Of a DNA stretch of 64,000 nt, positions 22,133-30,937 are shown piece by piece. A program made the position numbers and the translations under genes. The notes under the pieces are model-generated. The model had not been told where the DNA came from, searched no databases, and worked only from the letters and a program-made list of their open reading frames with translations. Position 1 is the first letter of the stretch, and each line of letters begins with the position of its first letter. This DNA is from VRUE01 sp963702035 (lineage in GTDB: Bacteria > Actinomycetota > Thermoleophilia > Solirubrobacterales > 70-9): positions 620,001 to 684,000 of the forward strand of contig OY969700.1 of the NCBI GenBank assembly GCA_963702035.1, given 5' to 3'.

Positions 22133-22924
22133 CTAACCCGATTGGCTACTTCGGGTCAACGCCGGCATGTTGGACTCTACCGGTAGCTCAGCCGCACCAA
22201 CCTCCAGCTCGGCATGGCAATTGGCGCAGAGCAGCACGCATTTCGCGGCCTCGGCGCGCAACTTCTCGATCGAGCGCGTGATCCCGCGCACGCCCAGCCC
22301 GAACGACTTGGTCACGGGATCGAGGTGATGGAACTGGAGGGCGGCCGAATGGCGCGCATAGCCGCAAAGCACGCACTTGCCGCCCGCCTCCGCAACCAGC
22401 ATCCCCTTGACCTTGCGTCGCCGACGGGAGACCGCCTCGGCCCGACACGTCGCGCAGCGAAGCCGGCGCTCCGAAGCGACCGAGATGTGCCGGGTCAAAC
22501 CGTGTATGCGGCACTCGAGTTGGATTTCCCCCTCGCCATCATCACGGAGACGGTCGAGCAGGACACGTCTCTGAGCGCCGCGCGTTCGCAGATCGTGCCG
22601 CTTCAGCCACTTCTTCACAGTCGAATCGCTGACTCCGAGGCTCTGGGCGATCTTCTCGATCGTCAGTCCCTCATCCACCAGCGGCTCGAGCTCAGCGCGC
22701 GTCAGTCCGCCCATGGGTGCGTGCTTGGTGTCAGCGGTTCGCAGGCCGCGCTTATGCATCCAATAGCGGACTGTCGAGGGGTGTTTGCCCGCGCGCTTGC
22801 CGATGTTCTCAAGTGACAATCCGTCCGCCAGGCATCTTTCGAGGAACTCCTTCTCCACGTGCTGAACCCTGGCAAATGGGTCAGACAGAATCCTGCGAAC
22901 GCATGTTCGCCCAACCGGGCTCAC
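22133..22924 (-). CDS. HNH endonuclease-like protein with two HTH repeats
   Basis: 263 residues from GTG 22924, overlapping the dnaG stop (GTGA); GTG 22858 is an alternative. Two sequence-related HTH units come first: FLERCLADGLSLENIGKRAG with STVRYWMHKRGL, and LEPLVDEGLTIEKIAQSLGV with STVKKWLKRHDL. A zinc-bound segment (CRIHGL and CATC) follows, then an HNH motif (CVLCGYARHSAALQFHHLDP ... CVLLCANCHAELE). The architecture suggests a site-specific DNA nuclease or homing-type enzyme. It sits between dnaG and tRNA-Asn, both unusual partners, so acquisition by transfer is plausible. Confidence 0.8.
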   Translation of the reverse strand: MSPVGRTCVRRILSDPFARVQHVEKEFLERCLADGLSLENIGKRAGKHPSTVRYWMHKRGLRTADTKHAPMGGLTRAELEPLVDEGLTIEKIAQSLGVSDSTVKKWLKRHDLRTRGAQRRVLLDRLRDDGEGEIQLECRIHGLTRHISVASERRLRCATCRAEAVSRRRRKVKGMLVAEAGGKCVLCGYARHSAALQFHHLDPVTKSFGLGVRGITRSIEKLRAEAAKCVLLCANCHAELEVGAAELPVESNMPALTRSSQSG

Positions 22925-24693
22925 ACCCGCTCGGTGCGGGCTATGCGCTCCACCAGGGCGGCGCGCTCTCGGCTCAGGGCGGCGCGGCGCTCGTAGTCGT
23001 CGGCTTCGCCGGCGGCCGCTATCTGGGACTCGAGGCGGCGCTGCTCGAGGAGGAGATAGTTGAGCTCCATCGCCTCGGCCGAGGCGGGCTCGTCGTGGGC
23101 GAGGATGACGAGCTCGGCGATCAGGCCGGCGAGCTGGTCGTCGTCGTGCGGGAGGTTCGATGCCGGGTCCTCCGGGTGCTCGCGCAGCCAGGCGGCGACG
23201 CGGGCGCCGCTCGCCGACAGGTGCTCCTCGGTGAGGCGGCTCAGGTACCCCTTGCCCTCATCGGGTAGGGCGATGCACATCGCCAGCAGGGCCCGCTCGC
23301 GCCGTTCGCGCGAGGTCAGCTCGCCACCGCTGCGTACCTGGGGCGCAGCAGGTGCACCCCGCCGCGGCGGTTCCGCGGAACCGCCGCTCAGCGGCCGCGC
23401 CGACGTGACCCGGCCCATTACCAGCGCGGGCTCGAGGTCCAGCCGTCCGGCCACTCGCCGCACCAGGTCGTCGCGGCTTGCCGTCTCCCCCATCCCGGCC
23501 AGGATCGGCGCCACCTCGCTCAGAGCCCTGTCGCGCTCGGCCGGCGAGGAGACGTCGGTCCCGCCCAAGACCAGCCCGACCTGGAAGGCGGGCAGGTCGA
23601 CCGCGCCCTCGACCAGCGCCGCGAAGCGCTCCGCGCCACCCTCCGCGGCCATCATCTCGGCCGGGTCGACCCCCTCGGGCATCGCCGCGACCCGCAGCCT
23701 CATCTTGCGCCCCGCGGCAACCCTTTGGGCGCGCAGCATCGCCTCCTGGCCGGCCGAGTCGGCGTCGAGCGCCAGCACCACCTCGTCGACCATCCCGGAG
23801 AGCGCCGCGACCTGCTCCTCGGTGATCGCCGTGCCCATCACGCCGACCGCCTCGCCGATCCCCGCCTGGTGCAGCGCCAGCACGTCGGTGTAACCCTCGA
23901 CCACCACCACCCGAGCGCTCTTCGCGATCGCCTCTTTGGCCAGGTCGATCCCGTACAGCATCTTGCTCTTGTGGAAGAAGTCGGTCTCGGCGGTGTTGAC
24001 GTACTTCGCCCCCTGGTCGGAGCGCATCGCGCGGCCACCGAAGCCGAGCGTGCGACCGCGGCGGTCGCGGATCGGGAACATGATCCGCTCGCGGAAGCGG
24101 TCGTACTCGCCGCCGCTGCGCCCCCGCTGCGCCAGCCCGACCGAACGCAGCTCCTCGACCTTGAAGCCCGCCCGCTGGCCGCGCAGCAACATCGTGTCCC
24201 AGGCGCTCGGCGCGTAGCCGACGCCGAAAGCCCGCAGGGTCTCCTCCCCCAGTCCCCGCTCAGACAGGTAGGCACGCGCCTTGGCGGCCTCCTCGGAGTC
24301 CCAGAGGTACTGCGCGTAGAAGCCGGCCGTGCGGTCGAGCAGGTCGCCCAGCCGGCGGCGCTGCTGGCGCCGCGCCTCGGCCCGCGGATCCTCCTTCTCG
24401 CGCTCCAGCTCGACCCCGTAGCGGTCGGCGAGCAGCTCCACCGCCTCAGCAAAGCCGAGCCCCTCCTTCTCCTCGACGAACTTGATCGTGTCGCCGCCCA
24501 CGCCGCAGCCGAAGCAGTGGTAGAGCTTTTCCTGGGCCTCGACGGAGAAGGACGGCGTGCGCTCCTCGTGGAAGGGACAGAGCCCGACCCAGCGAGTGCC
24601 CTGACGGCGCAGGTCGGTGTGGGCGGAGATCACCTCGACGATGTCCGCCGCCTGCTTGACCCGCTCCAGGCTCTCCTCGGAGATCAGCGCCAT
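22921..24693 (-). CDS. dnaG: DNA primase
   Basis: 590 residues. The N-terminal CHC2 zinc finger is CPFHEERTPSFSV and YHCFGCGVGGD, and the RNA polymerase domain has the segment FRERIMFPIRDRRGRTLGFG. The TOPRIM domain carries VVVVEGYTDVLALHQAG and the acidic DALDADSAG. The C-terminal helicase-binding part is variable. It makes RNA primers for replication. Its start overlaps the dgt stop by one base, giving a recO / dgt-dnaG order. Confidence 0.96.
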   Translation of the reverse strand: MALISEESLERVKQAADIVEVISAHTDLRRQGTRWVGLCPFHEERTPSFSVEAQEKLYHCFGCGVGGDTIKFVEEKEGLGFAEAVELLADRYGVELEREKEDPRAEARRQQRRRLGDLLDRTAGFYAQYLWDSEEAAKARAYLSERGLGEETLRAFGVGYAPSAWDTMLLRGQRAGFKVEELRSVGLAQRGRSGGEYDRFRERIMFPIRDRRGRTLGFGGRAMRSDQGAKYVNTAETDFFHKSKMLYGIDLAKEAIAKSARVVVVEGYTDVLALHQAGIGEAVGVMGTAITEEQVAALSGMVDEVVLALDADSAGQEAMLRAQRVAAGRKMRLRVAAMPEGVDPAEMMAAEGGAERFAALVEGAVDLPAFQVGLVLGGTDVSSPAERDRALSEVAPILAGMGETASRDDLVRRVAGRLDLEPALVMGRVTSARPLSGGSAEPPRRGAPAAPQVRSGGELTSRERRERALLAMCIALPDEGKGYLSRLTEEHLSASGARVAAWLREHPEDPASNLPHDDDQLAGLIAELVILAHDEPASAEAMELNYLLLEQRRLESQIAAAGEADDYERRAALSRERAALVERIARTERV

Positions 24694-25703
24694 CAGAAGC
24701 GGGCCGCCTCGGGGATCGTAAGTTCTGAGAAGCGGGCGATGCAGAACCGATCGGTCATCCCGGCCAGGTAATCGGCGACCCGCTGGCAGTCGCTTGCCCC
24801 TGGCTCTCCCTCGGGCACCTCGTCCGGATGCTCCATGTAGTGGTCGAAGAGACCGCGCAGGGCCCGCTGTGCCCGCTCGTGCTCGCCGCGAGCCGCCTCG
24901 CCCAGGTAGACGCGCTGGAACATGAACTTGCGCAGCCGCAGCATCGCTCCGCCCACCTCCTCACTCTGCGCGATGTCGCCGGCCGCGGCCGAGCGCTCGA
25001 CGATGTCGCGCACCAGGGTGTCGATCCGCAGTGAGCCGGTCGGGCCGAGCAGCTCGATCTCGGCGGCGGGCAGGTCGGTGGGCCGCAGGATCCCGGCCCG
25101 TAGCGCGTCGTCGATGTCGTGGTTGATGTAGGCGACCCGGTCGACCAGCTTGACGATCCGCCCCTCCAGCGTCGCCGGCCGGTCCGAGCCGGTGTGGTTG
25201 AGGATCCCGTCGCGCACCTGCTCGGTCAGGTTCAGCCCCAGGCCGTCGCGCTCCAGCACGTCGACCACCCGCAGCGAGTGGACGTTGTGCTTGAAGCCCT
25301 GCCCGCAGCGCTCGCCCAGCGCCACGTCGAGGGCCTCCTCGCCGGTGTGGCCGAAGGGCGGGTGACCGAGATCGTGGCCGAGCCCGATCGCCTCGGTCAG
25401 GTCCTCGTTGAGGCCGAGCGCGCGAGCGACCGTGCGGGCGATCCCGCAGGCCTCGAGCGTGTGGGTGAGGCGGGTGCGGTAGTGGTCGCCTTCCGGTGCG
25501 ATGAATACCTGCGTCTTGTGCTTCAGCCGACGGAACGCCTTCGAGTGGACGATCCGGTCCCGGTCGCGCTGGAACGGCGTCCGCAACGGGCTGTCAGCCT
25601 CCTCGACCTGCCGCCGCGCGGGGTAGGATCGGGTTGCCTCCGGCGCAAGGAACTCTTCCTCCCAGGCGGCGACGCGATCTTCAAAGCTGGCCGTGAGAGA
25701 CAC
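24693..25703 (-). CDS. dgt: deoxyguanosinetriphosphate triphosphohydrolase-like protein
   Basis: 336 residues from GTG 25703; a longer frame from 25748 would start inside a 27-bp hairpin, so it was not used. HD-domain motifs are RLTHTLEACGIARTVARALG (first His), the metal pair in GLGHDLGHPPFGHTGE and the later VDRVAYINHDIDDALRAG. YRTRLTHTLE and SPLRTPFQRDRDRIVHSKAFRRL are characteristic of the family. The enzyme removes triphosphate from dGTP (or other dNTPs) and affects nucleotide pools. Adjacent dnaG is the common actinobacterial arrangement. Confidence 0.93.
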   Translation of the reverse strand: MSLTASFEDRVAAWEEEFLAPEATRSYPARRQVEEADSPLRTPFQRDRDRIVHSKAFRRLKHKTQVFIAPEGDHYRTRLTHTLEACGIARTVARALGLNEDLTEAIGLGHDLGHPPFGHTGEEALDVALGERCGQGFKHNVHSLRVVDVLERDGLGLNLTEQVRDGILNHTGSDRPATLEGRIVKLVDRVAYINHDIDDALRAGILRPTDLPAAEIELLGPTGSLRIDTLVRDIVERSAAAGDIAQSEEVGGAMLRLRKFMFQRVYLGEAARGEHERAQRALRGLFDHYMEHPDEVPEGEPGASDCQRVADYLAGMTDRFCIARFSELTIPEAARF

Positions 25704-25715
25704 CCGTCGATCATA

Positions 25716-25781
25716 AGGAGACAGGGAGGGACTTGACGGAGCCTCCACGCTGTTGCTCCGTCAGGTCCCTCCCTGTCTCCT
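25716..25781 (-). terminator. long hairpin between recO and dgt
   Basis: Two 27-nt arms (25716-25742 and 25755-25781) pair with one G-U and a 12-nt loop. The arm core is AGGAGACAGGGAGGGAC. It starts immediately after the recO stop. There is no T-tract, as in many actinobacterial terminators. It could also attenuate dgt. Confidence 0.7.
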
Positions 25782-26507
25782 CTAAGCCGCGGAGCGAAGC
25801 TGCACATGGGCATGATGCTCGAGCGTCTCGCCGATCGCGCGCTCGGCCTGGCGCAGGGCGCGATCGTCCCCCTCGGGCGCCTCGGCCAGCGGCCGGGCTA
25901 TCGACTCGACCATGAAGCGGTGCGCATCCTCGGAGAGAGGGAAGGAGCTCGCTTCGCAGCTCGCACAGACGACGCCGCCCGCCGCGCCGGAGAAGCCGAC
26001 CAGGTGTTCCGCCTCCCCGCAGCCCGTGCAGGAGCCGAGCTCGGGCGAGAAGCCCGCCGCCAGGGCAAGCTTGAGCCGGAAAGACAGCGCCGTCGCCAGC
26101 GAGGCGGCCCCGGGGGCCGCCGGGTCGTCGAGCAGCGCGAGGTAGCGGCAGAGCAGGTTGTAGGCGGGCGGGTTGGGCTCGGCCGAGTCAAGCAGGCGCA
26201 GGACCGCGTCGCAGGCACGGGCGCCCGCCGTGAGCGCGGCGCCGGATGCCCGCAGGCGCGCGTAGCCGTCGACCGTCGCGGCCTGGGTCACGGTGAGCAG
26301 CTCGCCGCGCCCTTCGTGCAGCAGCAGGTCGAGCCGGAAGAATGGCTCCAGCCGACCGCCGAAGCGCGACTTGGGACGCCGCGCGCCCTTGGCGATCGCC
26401 CCCACTCGCCCCCGCTTCGCCGTGTAGAGGTGGAGGATGCGATCGGCCTCGCCGTAGCGGATGCTGCGCAGGACGATCGCCTCCGTCTTCAGCGTCTTGC
26501 TGGCCAT
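25782..26507 (-). CDS. recO: DNA repair protein RecO
   Basis: 241 residues from ATG 26507. The N-terminal OB fold opens with KTEAIVLRSIRYGEADRIL and YTAKRGRVGAIAKGARR, and the zinc finger is CTGCGEAEHLV with VCASCEAS. RecO loads RecA with RecR at gaps. It lies 7 bp after mutM, both transcribed leftward, so the two repair genes are probably one transcript ending at the hairpin 25716-25781. Confidence 0.93.
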   Translation of the reverse strand: MASKTLKTEAIVLRSIRYGEADRILHLYTAKRGRVGAIAKGARRPKSRFGGRLEPFFRLDLLLHEGRGELLTVTQAATVDGYARLRASGAALTAGARACDAVLRLLDSAEPNPPAYNLLCRYLALLDDPAAPGAASLATALSFRLKLALAAGFSPELGSCTGCGEAEHLVGFSGAAGGVVCASCEASSFPLSEDAHRFMVESIARPLAEAPEGDDRALRQAERAIGETLEHHAHVQLRSAA

Positions 26508-26514
26508 AGCCGGA

Positions 26515-27435
26515 CTACGTTGAACGAGGGGCCGGACGGCGACGGCGGCGTGGTTTGCGCCGCAGTCGCACCTGACAGGCCGGGCAGAAGTAGGTCGAGC
26601 GACCCGAGACGACGATTCGCTCGATCGTCCCGTCACAGCGGGGGCAGGGCTCGCCCTCGCGGGTGTGGACGAGGAACTCGTCCTGCATGCGGCCCTTCTC
26701 GCCACGGCCGTCGCGATAGTCGTCGATCGAGGCCCCGCCACCGTCGATCCCCGCTTCGAGCGCGGCGACGACCGCGTCGCGCAGGGCCGCGAGGTGCTCG
26801 GGCTTCATCGAGCCCGCCGGCGAGAGCGGATGCAGGCGCGCCCGGAACAGCGCCTCGTCGGCGTAGATGTTGCCGACGCCGGCGATGCCTTTCTGGTCGA
26901 GCAGGAAGGACTTGAGCGGGACCGTGCGCCCCGCCGCGATCTCGCCCAGCGCCGCGGGAGTGAAGTCCGCCGAGAAAGGCTCGACTCCAAGGCGGGAAGC
27001 GAAGTGGGCGTCGAGCGAGGCGTCGTCGAGCAACAACGCCTCGCCGAAGCGGCGCGGATCGGTGAACCAGACCTGGCGGCCGTCGTCGAGGACGAAGCGG
27101 GCGCGCAGGTGGCGCTCCGAGGTCGACCGCTCACCCTCGTACAGCCGCATCCCCTCCGAGGGGTCGAGCTTGTCCTCGCCCTCGACCAGAACCAGGTTGC
27201 CCGTCATCCGCAGGTGCATGACCAGCGTTTTCTCACCGTCCAAGGCCAACAACAGGTACTTGCCGCGCCGTCCCAGGCCTTTGATCATCTTGCCCGCAAC
27301 CGCCTTCTCTAGCTCGGCCGGGGACGCGGGTCGACACCAGCGCGGATCGTGAATTTCGAGCCGCTCGATCCGCCGCCCTTCGATCTCGGGCTCCAACTGG
27401 CGACAGATAGTCTCGACCTCAGGCAACTCGGGCAC
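26515..27435 (-). CDS. mutM: formamidopyrimidine-DNA glycosylase (MutM/Fpg)
   Basis: 306 residues from GTG 27435, which gives the mandatory N-terminal PELPEVE, where Pro2 is the catalytic amine. Other marks are the MHLRMTG strand, the helix-two-turn-helix GIAGVGNIYADEALF and the zinc finger CPRCDGTIERIVVSGRSTYF followed by CPACQ. It excises 8-oxoguanine and cleaves the strand. About 30 residues longer than usual, with a basic tail (RRKPRRRRRPAPRST) after the finger. Upstream frame extensions are shadows. Confidence 0.95.
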   Translation of the reverse strand: MPELPEVETICRQLEPEIEGRRIERLEIHDPRWCRPASPAELEKAVAGKMIKGLGRRGKYLLLALDGEKTLVMHLRMTGNLVLVEGEDKLDPSEGMRLYEGERSTSERHLRARFVLDDGRQVWFTDPRRFGEALLLDDASLDAHFASRLGVEPFSADFTPAALGEIAAGRTVPLKSFLLDQKGIAGVGNIYADEALFRARLHPLSPAGSMKPEHLAALRDAVVAALEAGIDGGGASIDDYRDGRGEKGRMQDEFLVHTREGEPCPRCDGTIERIVVSGRSTYFCPACQVRLRRKPRRRRRPAPRST

Positions 27436-27491
27436 GAAATGGAGACTATTTCCCTCGCACGGCCCCGAAGAGCAAGCCTGCCTAGGACGCA

Positions 27492-27542
27492 GCCCGATCG
27501 GTGAAGCGAGCGTACATACGTACGTGAGCGAGACGATCGGGC
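27492..27542. other. intergenic hairpin between mutM and xerD
   Basis: GCCCGATCG (27492-27500) pairs with CGATCGGGC (27534-27542), and the loop contains the self-complementary CGTAC/GTACG pair around ATAC. It lies in the 149-bp gap between the xerD stop and mutM start. A terminator after xerD is the simplest reading. Confidence 0.45.
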
Positions 27543-27584
27543 GAGGACAACGGCAGGCGCCGCTTTGCAGCGGCCGCCCCTGAG

Positions 27585-28535
27585 TCAGTCCAGCCGAGCG
27601 CGCGGATGTGCCTCGTAGTAGACCTCCTTGAGGCGCTCGCCAGAGAGGTGCGTGTACATCTGCGTCGTCGCGATGTCGGCGTGGCCGAGCATCTCCTGAA
27701 CGGCGCGCAGGTCGCAGCCCCCCGCGAGCAGGTGGGTGGCGAAGCTGTGGCGCAGCGTGTGCGGGCTCATCTGCCCCGCGAGGCCGGCCTCGCGGGCGTG
27801 GCGCTGGACGATTTTGTAGAGACCCTGGCGGCTGAGTGGGCCGCCGCGGAAGTTGACGAACAGGCGCACCTCGTGACGTTCGCCGACCAGCTTCGGCCGA
27901 CCGCCGCGCAGATAGGCGGAGATCGCCGCTATCGCCTTGCGGCCGAGCGGCACGATGCGCTCCTTGGAGCCCTTGCCGCGCGCCCGCAGCAGGCCCTCGC
28001 GCAGGTCGATGTCCGACATCTCCAGCCCGATCGTCTCCGAGGCGCGCAGCCCGCAGGCGTACATCACCTCCAAGAGCGCCCGGTCGCGCAGCGTCGTCGG
28101 CTCGCTGCCGCGCGGCGCCGCGAGCAGCTTCTGCACCTCGGCGTAGTTGAGGACCTGGGGCAGCTTCTTGGCGCGGCGGGGAGCGCTGAGGGACGCAGTC
28201 GGGTCGTCGCCGATCAGCTCGTCGCGGCGCAGGTGTTTGTAGAAGGAGCGCAAGCAGGCGGTCTTGCGGTGCACCGTGGCGGCTGAGCATGGTGGGCGGC
28301 CGTTGCCGGTCGCGAGGTCGGCGAGGAAGTCGCCGATATCGGCCGGACGGGCGGCCAGTGCGTCAAGCTCGTGAGCGCCGAGGAATTCGCCGTACTGGAA
28401 GAGATCGGTGCGGTAGGCGTTGAGCGTGTTGCGTGAGAGGCCTCGCTCCAGCTCGAGGTAGGAGAGGAAGTCGAGGACCAGGCCCTCGAAGCGGGTATCG
28501 GTTGCCGAACTCGGCGCTGCTACTGCTACGGCCAT
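27585..28535 (-). CDS. xerD: tyrosine recombinase XerD-like (chromosome dimer resolution)
   Basis: 316 residues from ATG 28535. The SAM-like N-domain contains FLSYLELERGLSRNTLNAYR. Catalytic residues are in YACGLRASETIGL (Arg), the SKERIVPLG Lys loop, PHTLRHSFATHLLAGG (His, Arg), EMLGHADIATT (His) and QMYTHL (Tyr). Size and sequence fit housekeeping Xer proteins, and xerD near pyrG occurs also in Mycobacterium. It resolves chromosome dimers at dif with a partner Xer, not seen here. The start of the longer reading frame at 28730 lies in a structured region and was rejected. Confidence 0.9.
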   Translation of the reverse strand: MAVAVAAPSSATDTRFEGLVLDFLSYLELERGLSRNTLNAYRTDLFQYGEFLGAHELDALAARPADIGDFLADLATGNGRPPCSAATVHRKTACLRSFYKHLRRDELIGDDPTASLSAPRRAKKLPQVLNYAEVQKLLAAPRGSEPTTLRDRALLEVMYACGLRASETIGLEMSDIDLREGLLRARGKGSKERIVPLGRKAIAAISAYLRGGRPKLVGERHEVRLFVNFRGGPLSRQGLYKIVQRHAREAGLAGQMSPHTLRHSFATHLLAGGCDLRAVQEMLGHADIATTQMYTHLSGERLKEVYYEAHPRARLD

Positions 28536-28614
28536 GGCGGGTGTTTCTCGCTGAGTTGCCGTTGCCCTTGGAGCGCAAGGGACCGTGCGCCTCAGCCGCG
28601 GGTCCTGTCGGCGC

Positions 28615-28728
28615 GGTGGGGGGTGCCCTCCTGGCACTGCGATCTGCTCCGGGCAGAGGGCCGAATTCCGGTGAAGGGATAAGCCTCGCCCTCCGCAGAC
28701 TCCGTGCGGGCGGAGGACACCCCCCACC
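28615..28728. ncRNA. candidate structured RNA between xerD and DUF3866
   Basis: A 17-nt arm at 28615-28631 (GGTGGGGGGTGCCCTCC) pairs with 28712-28728 (one G-U). Inside, 28653-28661 pairs with 28688-28696 (8 of 9), leaving a large asymmetric internal loop between the two stems. A long closing stem, central bubble and terminal stem recall 6S RNA in shape, but I cannot match a 6S consensus. It could equally be a terminator or leader of xerD. Strand not determined. Confidence 0.4.
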
Positions 28729-28753
28729 ACACCGCCACCCGCGGAAGGAACGC

Positions 28754-29794
28754 TCAGGTCAGCGTTTGCCCGAGATACGTACCGGCGGCAAGGGCTGCCG
28801 CGAAGAAAAGACGATCCTCCTCAATGCCCCTGCCCATGACTCGGGCCGGTAAGCCGGAAGCGGCGTAGCCCGGTAGGTCGGGCTTAGCTTCTTGGAGCTG
28901 GTGGCGGTCGGGCGCTGCGCTGGTGAGCTGCGCTGCCACTTCGAGGTTGCCCGTTGGCACGGGTATTTCTACTCCACCCAGCAGCAGTTCGAGGACGGTG
29001 AGGGTGTGGTGGCTTACGCCCTGGTGTCGCTCGCGGGGGTCGGCTTCGGACAGGCGGGGTGAGAGCAGGGTTGGCAGGCCCAGGGCCAGGGAGGCGTGGG
29101 CGCTGTCGAGGGCTGCCATGCCGCCGTGGCCCAGGCGGGTCTCGGAGCCGATGATGCCTGGGCCCGGGCCGACGATCGCCGCGTCCCAACCCAGGCCGTT
29201 GGCGACCGCGTCGAGCGCTCCCGCGACCGAGAGCGCCTCGTGCTCGCCGCCGTAGGCGGGACCGGCCGTGATGTGCCCGCAGAGCAGGTCGCGCTCGCGC
29301 AGTTGAGCGACGTCACGGCTCAGTGCGCCCGGCAGTGCGCCGCCGCCCGTCTGCACGTAGCCGAGCTTCAAGCCGGGCGACGCCTGAGCCGCCGCCCAGG
29401 CCGCGGGTGCCAGGTGACCGTGCAATGGCAGGACCAGAACCGGCATCGTCCGTTCCGGTGCGCCTTTTGCACCGTCAGGGTCCGAAAGGCGCACCGGAAG
29501 CTCGACCGGCTCGACCGGGTGCTGAAGCGAGGTGTAGTTGAGCTTTATTACGTGCTCGCCGCTCTCGCCGCTCGCGCCGAGACCGCGCGTCAGGTTGACG
29601 TGGACCACGTCGAAGCCGCCCGAGCCGAGCCGCAGGTCGAGCGCGGTCACGTTGACGATGACCTCGTCGCCCCTGCGCATCTTCCCCAGCAGCACCTCAT
29701 CGGCCCAGGCCGCTCGCCGCTCGCCGTCGATCTCGACCGTCAGCGGGTCCTCGTCGACGACGAGGCCGCGGCGCAGCTTCAGCCGGCCGCTCAC
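28754..29794 (-). CDS. DUF3866-family protein
   Basis: 346 residues. The beta-rich N-terminal half includes the LGSGGFDVVHVNLTRGLGA and VIKLNYTSLQHPVEPVE segments. The C-terminal half is alpha/beta with VLPLHGHLAPAAWA, KLGYVQTGGGALPGALSR, AIVGPGPGIIGSETRLGHGG and SHHTLTVLELLL. This is the actinobacterial DUF3866 pattern; no biochemical function is established. The start overlaps the M20 peptidase stop by 4 bp, as often seen in this conserved neighbourhood. Confidence 0.85.
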   Translation of the reverse strand: MSGRLKLRRGLVVDEDPLTVEIDGERRAAWADEVLLGKMRRGDEVIVNVTALDLRLGSGGFDVVHVNLTRGLGASGESGEHVIKLNYTSLQHPVEPVELPVRLSDPDGAKGAPERTMPVLVLPLHGHLAPAAWAAAQASPGLKLGYVQTGGGALPGALSRDVAQLRERDLLCGHITAGPAYGGEHEALSVAGALDAVANGLGWDAAIVGPGPGIIGSETRLGHGGMAALDSAHASLALGLPTLLSPRLSEADPRERHQGVSHHTLTVLELLLGGVEIPVPTGNLEVAAQLTSAAPDRHQLQEAKPDLPGYAASGLPARVMGRGIEEDRLFFAAALAAGTYLGQTLT

Positions 29795-30912
29795 TCCGGC
29801 GTGGTCTCGGCGACAGCGGTCACGATCGCCTCGCAGACCTCGAGCATCGCGTCCAGGTCCGCGGCCGCAACCCGCTCGTTCGACGTGTGGACCTCCTGCG
29901 GGCCATTGGCCAGCAGGACACAGTCGAAACCGTCCAGGCGCAGCGCGTTGGCGTCGCTGCCGCCACCGATCTCCGTGCGGATTGGCTCGTGACCGGCACG
30001 GCGCAGGCCCGCCTCGGCCAGCGCCAGCGCACGCGAGTCGGTCGGTATCCGGTAGCCGCGGAAGAGCTCCTCCACCCGCACGTCGACGTCACAGCCGTGC
30101 TCGCTGGCGCCCCAGGCACACGCCTCGGTGATCTCGCCGGCGACGGCCGCGGCTCGGTCGGTGTCGAGGCTGCGGGTCTCGGCGACGATGTCGCAGTGCC
30201 CCGGCACGACGTTCCCCGAGGTGCCGCCCGCGATCAGGCCGACGTTGGCGGTCGTCCCCGCGTCGATCCGACCCAGCTCCATCCGCGTGATCGCCGTCGC
30301 GGCGGCGGCGATCGCGCTGTTCCCGTCGTCCGGTTCGATCCCGGCATGGGCCTCGACCCCGACGAAATCCGCCTGGATCTTCTGTTGCGTGGGAGTCGCC
30401 ACGATCACCTCGCCGACCGGGCCGGCGTGGTCGAGGACGAAGCCGCAATCGGCGCGCAGCTCGCTGGTGTCGAACGCCTTGGCGCCGCGCAGGCCCTGCT
30501 CCTCGGCGACGGTCAGCAGCAGCTCGATTCCGACCGGCGGGGCATCCTTCGCGTGGCGGGCGACCAGCTCGATGAAGACCGCGACCGCCGCCTTGTTGTC
30601 GGCGCCGAGGATCGTCTCGCCGCGACTGCGGAACACCCCTTCGTCGTTGACGACCTCGATCTGGCCGGCGTGCGGCACGGTGTCGATGTGGGCGCAGAAC
30701 ATAGTCCAGCGATCGGAGCGGCCGGGCAGGCGCGCGACGATGTTGCCCGCCCCGGCTTCGGCCGGCTCAGCGGCGTCGTCCTCGCTCACCTCGAGCCCGA
30801 GCGCGCGCAGTTCGGCGCGGATCGTGTCGGCAACCTCGCGCTCCTCGCCGGTCGGACTGCGAATCTCACACAGCCGAACGAACGTCTCGTAAAGTCTGGC
30901 GCTCTCTCCCAC
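29791..30912 (-). CDS. M20-family metallopeptidase, PepT-like
   Basis: 373 residues. Zinc ligands and catalytic acids are visible in MFCAHIDTVPHAG (H-x-D), ILGADNKAAVAV (bridging Asp), LLLTVAEEQGLRGAKAFD (catalytic EE) and FVLDHAGPVG. The dimerisation lid follows. The C-terminal HTSNERVAAADL supplies the last His. The pattern fits tripeptidase-like M20B enzymes that release N-terminal residues in the cytosol. Coupled to DUF3866 and 25 bp from pyrG. Confidence 0.87.
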   Translation of the reverse strand: MGESARLYETFVRLCEIRSPTGEEREVADTIRAELRALGLEVSEDDAAEPAEAGAGNIVARLPGRSDRWTMFCAHIDTVPHAGQIEVVNDEGVFRSRGETILGADNKAAVAVFIELVARHAKDAPPVGIELLLTVAEEQGLRGAKAFDTSELRADCGFVLDHAGPVGEVIVATPTQQKIQADFVGVEAHAGIEPDDGNSAIAAAATAITRMELGRIDAGTTANVGLIAGGTSGNVVPGHCDIVAETRSLDTDRAAAVAGEITEACAWGASEHGCDVDVRVEELFRGYRIPTDSRALALAEAGLRRAGHEPIRTEIGGGSDANALRLDGFDCVLLANGPQEVHTSNERVAAADLDAMLEVCEAIVTAVAETTPE

Positions 30913-30937
30913 GACAGGGACAGGCTAAAGGTCCAAC

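Noticed and set aside
26515..28290. 591-codon frame covering mutM and part of xerD
   Set aside because: Only the part from GTG 27435 codes for MutM; the upstream part is the Arg/Pro-rich alternative frame of xerD.
28615..28728. Cobalamin or TPP riboswitch
   Set aside because: The conserved cores of those riboswitches were not found, and neither neighbour gene belongs to those pathways.
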